From Liolophura sinensis (taxonomy: Eukaryota; Mollusca; Polyplacophora; Chitonida; Chitonidae): DNA of 64,000 bases. The notes under the pieces were generated by a model, which saw only the letters and a list, made by a program, of their open reading frames with translations, was not told where the DNA came from and did not search any database. The stretch's first letter is position 1; each line of letters starts with the position of its first letter. The translations under genes and the position numbers were made by a program. Positions 29,896 to 42,700 of the stretch are shown piece by piece. Location: the NCBI RefSeq assembly GCF_032854445.1, contig NC_088296.1:5667246-5731245 (forward strand). The letters are read 5' to 3'.

Positions 29896-32814
29896 AAAAG
29901 TTGTAATGATAACTCGTAACCTCTATTATCCATATAGTGCAATAAAACTATTTGAAAATTCAAATATATAGACGTTTAATTTTTATTAAGGATTCTTTTG
30001 TTAACACGAGATTTTTTCTTATTGCGATTTTATTCCAGACAAGATGAGTTTAGTGACGACTTTGATGTGGCCTCTGCAACTTCTGCTGGACAACATAATA
30101 TCCAAACATTTAAAGGAAAACCTTTAGCATGGAACAAAATAATCGTCCATTTTTAAGCCAGTAAATATTCTGAAGACAAGAAAAGCAGAGGAGCTGTTTG
30201 GAAGATACTACGGATGGTCCATGCATTTCAACACTGAGCAGTACTATATCACACAACAAACCCGGTATCCGTAAAGATCATGACGATGGAGAAAGGAACA
30301 ACAAAAGAGCCCATAACCTCGGTGACGGTGTTTAAGAAAATAAGAAAGTTGTGCATTTTAAAGTAAAGGTGTGCTACCAGCGAACTATTTAAACAGCTGT
30401 CATGAAGTAGGAGAAACATACTCCTTAAGCACTCGCGCCGCTCCGAACGCTCACTTTACACCGCTGCCACCATTACACAAACTTGACTTTTGGAGCCTGT
30501 GCGAAGCACGTGGGCTTTTGTAGGTTTAGCCTCATCACTAATGTCCGCTCGCCGGAAACTGTGGCCGTTAGAATTATGTTGTGCACACAATGCGAATACA
30601 TGTGTATCAAGTATGAGCTGAGGCGATGTATTTGTGGTTTCTGACATACATTCCTGCACAGTAACCTTTGTCCACGATTTCTGCACAAAAATTTGCTAAT
30701 GGCGGCAGCGATGGAATGTGAACGCAGAGAGCTGGGCAAACCATGCCCGGAGAATGTTAGAGCATTTTCTCGCCATAATGTTGGAGACAAACGAAATACT
30801 TTTTACAACCGGAACTTGCCCCTGCAGACGAGCAATTCATGAAAAATAAATACTAATTGTACTCCAACATCAAGGCAGTGACATTGTATTTTAAATCTTC
30901 ATCATGTGTATTTCAGGCCACGGGCTGGTAAAGCTGGCTTAAAGCCTAGAACACAAGTTTGTCTTCACTACTAGGTCGGCTGATTCTGCCACCCTGACCA
31001 GATACATAGGGCTGAGAGTGTATGGAATTCATGCAAGGCAAAATCACGATTTTGAAATCACGCGAGATTTGCGGGTTATCGGATTGATAACTAGCCACGT
31101 GTCAGTGCTTTTTTGAAATTTTTTTAAAGGATTTCACATTGCATGAACCGAACTGTCCACGAGTGTGCCTTTCGGTAAATCTATTTTCCCTCATTGGCTA
31201 GCTCAGTTTCTCATGCCGTGAGGTGATGTCCTTCGCGAGAGATGTTGATTTTGATGTCAGTGCGATTTCTGAAGCTTTGAGATAGTTGAACTAGTTCCTC
31301 AAATTGGAAATTAGACCCAGAGGCCACAGCCCCAACTAAGTTCATGAAGATTCCAGACAGACGCCTCATTCTTCTGTATCTACCCACAAGTCGTGGTTAG
31401 AGACCCTCTGTGTCATTTCTCAGAGATCCCAATAGAACAGTTTACCTAGTGCATTGTTTTGGTACATTCATGTGTTTACCGCACTGAGCCCTTGTCTTAG
31501 CTAAAACGATGACATCTAAACAGATTATTGACTGAAACATGTGGAAACCAGTTTCTTCGTCTAGACTGGATTAATGTAGGGGTCCGATCAGATACGGTTT
31601 AGAGGAACCTTGGTCAAGTTACTGAATTGTGACTGAGACTTGAGACAACTTCGCAACCTCGTGGCCAAGAAAATGCTAGGGTGATGGAGATTTGAATACT
31701 GTTGAAACTAAAAGGTGACAACTACAGACAGGACCGACGTACCTGGATTTACTGGACGAGGCTGTGAACGTAGCAAGAACAAATAGCATTCATATACATG
31801 TGACAGTGGCAGTGCTCTCGGGGGAAGGGGGGGGGCACATGTACGTGAGCATGCGTTTACGTGGGAGTGAATGAAGGCAACAGTGCTCACTGACAACTAT
31901 CAAAGACATGCACTGCATATTGCTGGTAATTTGAAGGATTTCACATGCTGCGAAAACATGCGCATGCCGACATATATATGCCTGAGTCTAGGATCACAAA
32001 GCTCTCCTAACTTAAGTCAGACTAACATCTTTGACAAGTCACATGATACAACATGACTATCTTTACATTAGCCACGAAAGAGTTCAATTCTACAACACCC
32101 GTATTGTATTGTTCCAGTCATGTCCTCATCATCATTAGACACATGTACATGCTGTGAATCGACGACTAGCATTAGCATCACTGCTGTGGTGATTTACTGT
32201 GTGTCAGATTGTTCAAACACATATTTATAGAGAATATTACTGGGCAATATTAGTTGCTAATCTGTATTGCCATCGCTCTTGCGTCTTGTTGATCAGAAAC
32301 ACTTATACATGCGACTTAACTAATAAGACCCATGTCACTGCTGCTGTTGGATCGATACTTGATCAACATTTTTACTGGCAAACGCATGACATCTCAGCGA
32401 TACCTGCATCAGGTGATCTTAGACAGGTCAAAATTTTAATCATTAACTTTGGGTACTCTTCTTTCAGTTATTTTAGCTGAAATTTGTTGTACAATAATTT
32501 ACAAAGAAGTTACCTTATCAAACAATATTTTGATCTTGTTACATCAGAAATAACAATTTTAAAGCACTTCTAAGATTGCCTTGTGATCCCAAAGCCAGAA
32601 ATACATTTCTTACCAACTATCCCTGACAATTAACTATCCCTTAAACCATAATGTTTAGTACACACCACACATACTTCATAAATGATACATTACATTAAGG
32701 ACAAAGTAATCAGAAAGCTTTGGACAAAGCAAAGCACACGCTTCTTACAACATCAGGTACTGTAAATGGAGCAGATCAAAGTGCAAAGTCCAAACACCAC
32801 AATCTGACAAAACT
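29896..32814. other. Intergenic, downstream of the LRRC71-like gene; nothing firm
   Basis: A polypyrimidine-AG site at 30040 followed by 38 open codons (QDEFSDDFDVASATSAG) resembles an exon start, but no donor or partner exon is seen. A G-rich patch lies at 31820-31835. No other structure is supported. Confidence 0.3.
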
Positions 32815-33030
32815 AAGAAAAGTATTTTGAAATGGGTGTAACATAAAACAGATTGACACCATCAAGGAAAGTGCTTCCTGTCTGACAATACTGAAAAAGT
32901 ATTTTGAAATGGGTATAGCATAAAACAGATTGACACCATCAACAAAAGTGCTTCCTGTCTGACAACACTGAAAAAGTATTTTGAAATGGGTGTAGCATAA
33001 ACAGATTGACACCATCAACAAAAGCCTTTC
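32815..33030. repeat. Tandem repeat, three units of about 74 bp
   Basis: AGTATTTTGAAATGGGTGTA recurs at about 32821, 32897 and 32973, each followed by ACAGATTGACACCATCAA and a CTTCCTGTCTGACAA block. Confidence 0.85.
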
Positions 33031-33494
33031 CTGGTGTACATGTAGCTGTCCATGGTTTTTAAGTTAATCTTCATCATCACCTTAAGTTTGTTTTTTCTTT
33101 TGTCCGTTCTTTTCTTCATATTAAGATCAGTTTTCTCTCATGTTTTATGGACCAATTCCATAACTGAAGGCCATTTCTGACTTCAGTGAAAATATTTGAA
33201 CATTATTCCAGAGCTTAATAAAAGGTCCTGGAAATTAAACTCACCTCATCAATGTTATCCCATGACGAGAGACTTACGAAAAGTGCCATGTCAAGTACCA
33301 GAAACTAAGCACTGTGAACAAGTTTTGACTTAAGTCGGAAATGGCTTTGTTGACTTGCCCTGACACTATACTGAGTAGGTAAGGACTTTCCAGTGCTAAG
33401 TTTTACGACTGCGGCTCATGATATGACACATAAAGACTCTGTCCAGGAGTCTGTGGCATATAGAAAGTGTAGTCACACTTGGTTAGTGACAGAT

Positions 33495-36400
33495 TCACAG
33501 CACCACTTGGGAATACATGCCTGACTTACTGACAACAGGTTCTTCTTCTGGGGTCTTGGCCGTGGCCTTGTAGTAGGGGTCCTTAGGCCCCATCAGCTCA
33601 TTTATCTTCTTCAGGATGTCATGGTCATTAGGAAGTGCATTTTTCTATGAAGAACAAACAGATGAAAAAATAGCACAGTAAGTAAATGTTATATCTATAT
33701 CTCTACATATTTGTGGAGTTGCAGAGAGGTACATGTGAAGTTAGCATGAGTTGGACTTTAACTCATGGCAGCCACACTGGGGGAAGGCTCCTGTGTCGTG
33801 CTGCAGTAGCACCTCTGTTAACAATTATCACATCCCCACAACCAGTAGACACACCCTCATGAGTCCAGTCCCAGCTGATTTACTCTCCAGCTGAGTCATT
33901 GTAGTCTGGTACTGGTTAGCCTTCAGTATGACTGACATCCCAGTTTCTCCCATCCCTACACACCCTATATAACAGTCATCACAACATGGCCCCACAACAT
34001 GGCATACATGGGACACAGGAACACATACCAGTAGAGACACTCTCATGAGTCCAGTTCCAGCTGATTTACTCTCCAGCTGAGTCAGTGTAGTCTGGTACTG
34101 GTTAGCCTTCAGTAGGACTGACATCCAGTTTCTCCCATCCCTACACACCCTATATAACAGTCATCACAACATGGCCCCACAACATGGCATACATGGGGAC
34201 ACAGGAACACATACCAGTAGAGGACACTCTCATGAGTCCAGTTCCAGCTGATTTACTCTCCAGCTGAGTCAGTGTTGTCTGGTACTGGATGGCCTTCAGT
34301 ATGGCTGACATCCCAGTTTCTCCCATCCCTACATACCATATATAACAGTCATCACAAAATGGCCCAGAACATGGCATACACGGGACACAGGAACACATAC
34401 CAGTAGAGACACTCTCATGAGTCCAGTTCCAGCTGATTTACTCTCCAGCTGAGTCAGTGTAGTCTGGTACTGGTTAGCCTTCAGTATGACTGACAATCCC
34501 AGTTTCTCCCATCCCTACACACCATATATAACAGTCATCACAACATGGCCCCACAACATGGCATACATGGGACACAGGAACACATACCAGTAGAGACACT
34601 CTCATGAGTCCAGTTCCAGCTGATTTACTCTCCAGCTTAGTCAGTGTAGTCTGGTACTGGATGGCCTTCAGTATGGCTGACATCCCAGTTTCTCCCATCC
34701 CTACACACCATATATAACAGTCATCACAAAATGGCCCCATAACATGGCATACACATGACAAAGGAACACATACCAGTAGAGACACCCTCATTAGTCCAGT
34801 TCCAGCTGATTTACTCTCCAGCTGAGTCAGTGTAGTCTGGTACTGGATGGCCTTCAGTATGGCTGACATCCCAGTCTCTCCTATTTGATTCCCTATAATA
34901 CATGAACGTTATAACATGAAATCAACAGTGACTGGCAGCTAAATACGGTTCTATGAAGTTCTATCAAATAATACAGCACAAGCAAACAGCTTATTGCAGA
35001 AAAAGTTGAAGTGGCAAATACAGATGTTTAATGGAGACAAAGAATTAGGTTGTCAGTCCTTTGTGTATGATGTAATATACATACATCGTGTACATATGGT
35101 GACACTAACTGTTGATGTACATGTAAGAACCTTTTTGCCACCCCAAGTACATGTATGTATCATGTACAGCAACATACTGGAGAGGTTGATAAGAACCCTG
35201 TTGCCATTCCTTCGTATATATCATGTACAATGACTGACTGGAGAGGTTGAGGGTGATAAGAACCCTGCTGCTATTCCCATGTATCTATCATGTACAGTGA
35301 CTTACTGGAGAGGTTGAGGGTGATAAGAACCCTGCTGCCATTCCCATGTATCTATCATGTACAGTGACATACTGGAGAGGTTGAGGGTGATAAGAACCCT
35401 GTTGCCATTCCCATGTATCTATCATGTACAGTGACATACTGGAGAGGTTGAGGTTGACAAGAACCCTGCTACCATTCCCATGTATCTATCATGTACAGTG
35501 ACATACTGGAGAGGTTGAGGGTGATAAGAACCCTGTTGCCATTCCTTCGTATATATCATGTACAATGACTGACTGGAGAGGTTGAGGGTGATAAGAACCC
35601 TGCTGCTATTCCCATGTATCTATCATGTACAGTGACTTACTGGAGAGGTTGAGGGTGATAAGAACCCTGCTGCCATTCCCATGTATCTATCATGTACAGT
35701 GACATACTGGAGAGGTTGAGGGTGATAAGAACCCTGTTGCCATTCCCATGTATCTATCATGTACAGTGACTTACTGGAGAGGTTGAGGGTGATAAGAACC
35801 CTGTTGCCATTCCCATATATCTATCATGTACAAGTGACATACTGGAGAGGTTGAGGGTGATAAGAACCCTGTTGCCATTCCATGTATCTATCATGTACAG
35901 TGGCTTACTGGAGAGGTTGAGGGTGATAAGAACCCTGTTGCCATTCCCATGTATCTATCATGTACAGTGACTTACTGGAGAGGTTGAGGGTGATAAGAAC
36001 CCTGTTGCCATCCCCATGTATCTATCATATGCAGTGACTTACTGGAGAGGTTGAGGTTAATAAGAACCCTGTTGCCAGAGATCCACAGACTTCCATCTAT
36101 ATAGTCCACAGGTTCAGTCAAGGCCATGATGTGATCTGGACCATCAATCACCTGTCAAGATCAGCATCACAGTTGTAAGACTACCTCTCACTCAGAGACA
36201 TTGTAAAGGGTGTCCGAGAAGTCATGCACCATCCTGATTTTCCTTTTTTTTTTCTATGTTTCAGATTTAATACTGATTTTAAATTTTTTCCCGTCTTTCA
36301 GAGTTAATTATGGCTAATAAACTAACAGTACAAGAAAGAGCTGAATTGGTTTTCATGTTTGGAAGAGATGGGGCAACACACCGCTCTGGATGGTGCACAA

Positions 36401-36741
36401 CTTCTGGGACACCCTGTACAACCTGCTACTAACATTAATTTTACTGTAGGCCAACAAAGTCGAACATATACACGGAAAATGACCCATGTTGCACATTTTT
36501 CCACATTTTCAGAGTTCCATTGATCTTACAAATGATCATGCAGGATGAACCGCTACTTGAGAAACAATTTCAGCACTAGAAGTAATGTTTTAGGGCATTT
36601 ACTTCCTTCCAAAAATGCACTAATTACTATAAATGTAGTTGAAAATTACCTCTGAGTCTTGAGGTGTCCCACTCTTTTCTTTTTTCTTTTTGGTGTCTTT
36701 TGTCTTGGACATGGTTTTGCCAGCATCTGCCACCAACGAAG
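33495..36741 (-). CDS. LRRC71: LRRC71-like exons 14-17 (C-terminal LRRs and tail)
   Basis: Exon 14 (36650-36726, or from 36741 with a second acceptor 15 bases upstream, both in frame) encodes TMSKTKDTKKKKEKSGT. Exon 15 (36043-36151) encodes VIDGPDHIMALTEPVDYIDG and ISGNRVLINLNLS. Exon 16 (34774-34892) encodes RNQIGETGMSAILKAIQYQT and GTGLMRVSLL. Exon 17 (33495-33644) encodes KNALPNDHDILKKINELMGP, KDPYYKAT and a stop. An internal CAGTAAGT at about 33523 could act as a donor, so a further exon beyond is possible. Confidence 0.8.
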
Positions 36742-39700
36742 CTGCCAGAGAAAAAAGCGGAGCATTAGAGCAATGTTATATGGAAACACCACAAAATATA
36801 CAACCCATGGACATGCACACAGGTATACTAATCAAATGTTCAAGTACATGTAAGAAATCCAGGCAAAAAGAATAATGCTTGGACCATGGCATTCAAATGA
36901 TCACTGTTTCTCAGTTCCCTGCATAACGTTTATGGCAGTAAATACAAATAACGAAATGAGATCTGTGTCTGAATTATGCTGGGAAACAATTCTTAATGGG
37001 CACCTTTTTTTGACATGTCAGGCATCACATACATGAACAGATTTACAGTTAAACCACTAAAATTACAAATCCTGAATTCATTGTTGAACACATAATTACC
37101 TGAGGTTCACACAGTTTTATAAATAGTGACATAATGACACCAAGTTAAATACTAAGGCAGATGATTAAACTCACCAAATCAATAAAGGAGTTTCGTGTTT
37201 GAACTTTTGTTGTCAAAAGGCAAACATAGTCCTACTGTTTCAGGAGACTTGTGAAAAATGTTAGGCAACCTGTGTTGACGCTAATTTACTGATCACCTGT
37301 GTCACCCTTTCCGAGGGGCACAAGTGACGCCTCTTTCCTTCAGGAACTTTTCTTCATCATTCATGTACTCTTAAGTTGCTTTTGTGAAACTATTTTCAGA
37401 CGTCCATGTTACATAGTAAATGTGATCAACTATAATTGCCTAACAGGTCACATGATACAGTAGAAACTTTTTTTTACCTTCAGTGACGAAACATTTCAAA
37501 CTTGAAACTCTCTTATTGAAGCACAAACGCCACAATCGCTAACTATGCCTAAGAAATCTACATTATATTTCTATAATCTATTCTACATGTAAACTGCCAC
37601 TAAAAATGTAAATTCACAAAGCAGGTAAAATATTCTTTTGTTTACATAATAAGCTGGCTACTACATACTAAGTCCTTTGCAGCATGACTGTATATAATTG
37701 TGCTGTTGCAAAAAATTAAATTATGTGGCGATGTACATGCAGGATATAGGTCTCAGCACACATCTGATTACAGTGGTAGTTGCAGTTACCCTTCTAGATT
37801 AATATACTGACCCATAATGCTTACAAAAGATACCACAGGTATGGATGTTAGTTACTATTGACCGGAACATATGAAAATGAACTCAACGTTGAAATGGAGA
37901 AAAAGTTCAGGGACAATATTTACACAAAGTTTACCTGTACATGTGCTAAGAAACACAGAGCAAACATACGCTGTATGACAATCATTCATCCTCAAAAGCC
38001 TTTTTGGCCTTCTATATACTGAACAGAAAATGATGAAAAGTTGATCTGCAAACTGTAATTGTACATTTTCCTAATATGTTCTACAATTTGATTGTGTTGT
38101 GTTCTGACTTTTATCATGTTTACACAAAAATGCACAGCTCTGATATCAAGCAGCATGCATGTTTCCACACAGGTTATTAGAAACACTTCTGAAAAATATT
38201 GCATCTTTCCTCGCACAATTTAAGAAAAAATGAACTATATTTTTCAACGAATGCATATATTTTACAAAAATACATGTAGTTTGAGAATGCAGCAAATTTT
38301 AAAATTGCTTATAGAATAGTTGTAAAAAAGTTGCAAGTCTCCTCATACTCTTATAATGCAAGTTTAACAATGGTTCTGCATGTCTGCTGATATAATGACT
38401 TTGATGAATGGTTGTGTAAAGTGAGATATCTGCTGATATACTGACTTTGATGAATGGTTGTGTAAAGTGACATATCTGCTGATATACTGACTTTGATGAA
38501 TGGTTGTGTAAAGTGACATGTATGCTGATATACTGACTTTGATGAATGGTTGTGTAAAGTGACATGTCTGCTGATTTACTGACTTTGATGAATGGTTGTG
38601 TAAAGTGACATATCTGCTGATATACTGACATTGATGAATGGTTGTATAAAGTGACATGTCTGCTGATATACTGACTTTGATGAATGGTTGTGTAAAGTGA
38701 CATGTCTGCTGATATACTGACTTTGATGAATGGTTGTATAAAGTGACATATCTGCAGATATACTGACTTTGATGAATGGTTGTGTAAAGTGACATATCTG
38801 CAGATATACTGACTTTGATGAATGGTTGTATAAAGTGACATGTCTGCTGATATACTGACTTTGATGAATGGTTGTGTACAGTGACATGTCTGCTGATATA
38901 CCGACTTTGATGAATGGTTGTGTAAAGTGACATGTCTGCTGATATACTGACTTTGATGAATGGTTGTATAAAGTGACATATCTGCAGATATACTGACTTT
39001 GATGAATGGTTGTGTAAAGTGACATATCTGCAGATATACTGACTTTGATGAATGGTTGTATAAAGTGACATGTCTGCTGATATACTGACTTTGATGAATG
39101 GTTGTGTAAAGTGACATATCTGCTGATATACTGACTGATGAATGGTTGTGTAAAGTGACATATCTGCTGATATACTGACTTTGATGGATGGTTGTGTAAA
39201 GTGACGTCTGCTGATATACTGACTTTGATGAATGGTTGTGTAAAGTGACATATCTGCAGATATACTGACTTTGATGAATGGTTGTGTAAAGTGACATGTC
39301 TGCTGATATACTGACTTTGATGAATGGTTGTGTAAAGTGACATGTCTGCAGATATACTGACTTTGATGAATGGTTGTGTAAAGTGACATGTCTGCTGATA
39401 TACTGACTTTGATGAATGGTTGTGTAAAGTGACATATCTGCTGATATACTGACTTTGATGAATGGTTGTGTAAAGTGACATATCTGCTGATATACTGACT
39501 TTGATGAATGGTTGTGTACAGTGACATGTCTGCTGATTTACTGACTTTGATGAATGGTTGTGTAAAGTGACATGTCTGCTGATATACTGACTTTGATGAA
39601 TGGTTGTGTAAAGTGACATATCTGCTGATATACTGACTTTGATGAATGGTTGTGTAAAGTGACATATCTGCTGATATACTGACTTTGATGAATGGTTGTG

Positions 39701-42700
39701 TAAAGTGACATGTCTGCTGATATACTGACTTTGATGAATGGTTGTATAAAGTGACATGTCTGCTGATATACTGACTTTGATGAATGGTTGTGTAAAGTGA
39801 CATGTCTGCTGATATACTGACTTTGATGAATGGTTGTGTAAAGTGACATGTCTGCTGATTTACTGACTTTGATGAATGGTTGTATAAAGTGATATGTCTG
39901 CTGATATACTGACTTTGATGAATGGTTGTGTAAAGTGACATGTCTGCTGATATACTGACATTGGTGAATGGTTGTGTAAAGTGACATATCTGCTGATATA
40001 CTGACTTTGATGAATGGTTGTGTAAAGTGACATGTCTGCAGATATACTGACTTTGATGAATGGTTGTGTAAAGTGACATATCTGCTGATATACTGACTTT
40101 GATGAATGGTTGTGTAAAGTGACATGTCTGCAGATATACTGACTTTGATGAATGGTTGTGTAAAGTGACATGTCTGCTGATATACTGACTTTGATGAATG
40201 GTTGTGTAAAGTGACATATCTGCTGATATACTGACTTTGATGAATGGTTGTGTAAAGTGACATATCTGCTGATATACTGACATTGGTGAATGGTTGTGTA
40301 AAGTGACATATCTGCTGATATACTGACTTTGATGAATGGTTGTGTAAAGTGACATATCTGCTGATATACTGACTTTGATGAATGGTTGTGTAAAGTGACA
40401 TGTCTGCTGATATACTGACTTTGATGAATGGTTGTGTAAAGTGACATATCTGCTGATATACTGACTTTGATGAATGGTTGTGTAAAGTGACATATCTGCT
40501 GATATACTGACTTTGATGAATGGTTGTGTAAAGTGACATGTCTGCTGATATACTGACTTTGATGAATGGTTGTGTAAAGTGACATGTCTGCTAATATATT
40601 GACTTTGATGAATGGTTGTGTAAAGTGACATATCTGCTGATATACTGACTTTGATGAATGGTTGTGTAAAGTGACATGTCTGCTGATATACTGACTTTGA
40701 TGAATGGTTGTGTAAAGTGACATATCTGCTGATATACTGACTTTGATGAATGGTTGTGTAAAGTTGCATGTTCAGGAATGGGTATGAAAAAGCTTCATGA
40801 GAAAGGAAAGCTCCAATGATTCCACTGACACAAAAATTCATTCTGGTAAAGATCCTAGTTTGTGAGCACATAGTTCACGAGCGGATCTGAAAAGTTGAAT
40901 GTTTCCAACTGGTTTATGAAAAAAAGTGCATTTTTCAAGGGAAGTAATTCAGAAGTTTATATTTTTCCAGGAAGATATCATTGAAACACTTTTCGAAGAA
41001 CTCAGAACTTCATCCTGGGTGAAATTTTGCCGCCATTTTTTTATTCTGTCTATTTACGATGGGTAAAATAAGGACACCCAGGCACTGGGAAGCCATTAAA
41101 ATTATCACCGTACTTTTTGCACAAATCCAAGCTGGTCTAGCACTCCAACTGAAGCCATTAAAGTCTCCAAACATGTGACTTACAGAAATCTACTTACCTT
41201 CAAATGAATATAAGTTAGATAATAAATCATCATATACCTATGCGTGTTATGCACCTAATACAGAACCTTGCAATATTTTTCCCAATCACCATCCTCTGAA
41301 CATTCGCACGCAGGAAACTACTTTTGCACTGGCTGACCTCTGACCGGGAAAACCTAGTCCCTCTATACGCGAATTTCTTTGCAGTGCTGACCTACTTCCA
41401 TGAATATACGATTTACTGTCCATAAACGCTCGGAAAAAGTTTATTGTTTTTTCCCCCTATGCTGTCTGCATACCATTATCAAAGGCCAGCTGTTTATAAT
41501 AATTATTTGTATCACCTTCTTGTGTCATCTGCTTCGTGATTTTTTGTATGACCAGATTCCATTCAGTGGTGCATAAGTACGTTAAGTGTTATCTTCTACA
41601 CATTAATTTGCTTTTCCTGTTAGTTATCCTGTCCCTACAAAAGTATTTGTCAAGTTTTGAGCTGTAAATGTTTCTGAATCGAACGTATGTGCTACCTATT
41701 GCTAGACTAGTACAAAGACTTCAGGTTGCTATGCATGGAGAAGTCAACAGTGACTCAGATATCCCAAATTTTAACCTTGGATTTTGGTCAGACAGCGACA
41801 CTGAGTTATCTGAATATGACAATGACTTTCTTTCTAAAGTACATGCCACTGAACAGGAAATATTGGTGAGCAGCGACGAGGTCAAGATGGACAACCCACG
41901 CAATTCCCAGACAAGGCACCAACTTTCACTGAATGTGATGAGTTGGAATAATCAAAATTCGTTTTGGCTATGAAAAACAAAAACACTGTTTGTGAGACAT
42001 AAAGTGTCAGAAGAATTTTTACTAGATTTCTCTGATCCTTCCCACAAGAAAATACTAGGGAAACTGAGGACGTTCCGCAGGTCCAACTATTTAACTATGT
42101 GGGATCATTTCTTCTGTACCCGAGAAAGCATGGCGGCAGGGAATACAAGCCGGACACTTTGACAAGTTATAACAGGTGAAAGAAAAAAACTATCCACACA
42201 GCTTATTTTTCAACAGAGTTTCAAACTTCCTGTGACATCCTTACATCCAAACGAAAGGAACTAAAATAGAACTGACAACTGACAGAAAATGAATAATGTA
42301 TTTTGAAGGAAAGTAATTTGGAACCATAGTCCACGAGGACTGCTCAACAGAATATGGCTGATGAATTCCTTTCATTTTGGCTTACGTGGCGGGAAAGGAA
42401 CTCGAAAACTAAAATGAGGAGACCTAACCTTAAAATGTCATGAGCAGGGCATGGAATATTTTGACTATAATGAGCGGGATACAAAAGCAAGAAGAGGTGA
42501 AAATCCCAACTTGCATGTCTGTCCCTTCCAGCCAAAACAATTCGCTGTTCATAACAATGATGATTGTCCGGTATTAAAGAGGCAAACAAAATATACAGAG
42601 ACCACAGGCCAACAAAAATGTGCACCGCTGACAGTCCATTTTACCTCAGCGTCAACGACTGGAGAAAAGCTTCCAGTAGTGTGTGGTATAAATGTCAGCC

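Noticed and set aside
30456-30790. Two overlapping minus-strand frames of 76 and 105 codons
   Set aside because: No recognisable domain, splice sites or composition bias, and too short to support.
35110-36075. CRISPR-like regularly spaced repeats (also the 46-bp array)
   Set aside because: There are no unique spacers, the units abut as minisatellites, and the DNA is eukaryotic.
38299-40871. Very long minus-strand open frames (287-835 codons) with TTIHQSQYIS repeats
   Set aside because: They are a by-product of a 46-bp satellite without stops in any minus frame. There is no domain, codon bias or splice context.
41668-41973. Plus-strand acidic frame of 101 codons inside intron 13
   Set aside because: No recognised family and no splice or poly(A) context; at best a decayed transposon gene.
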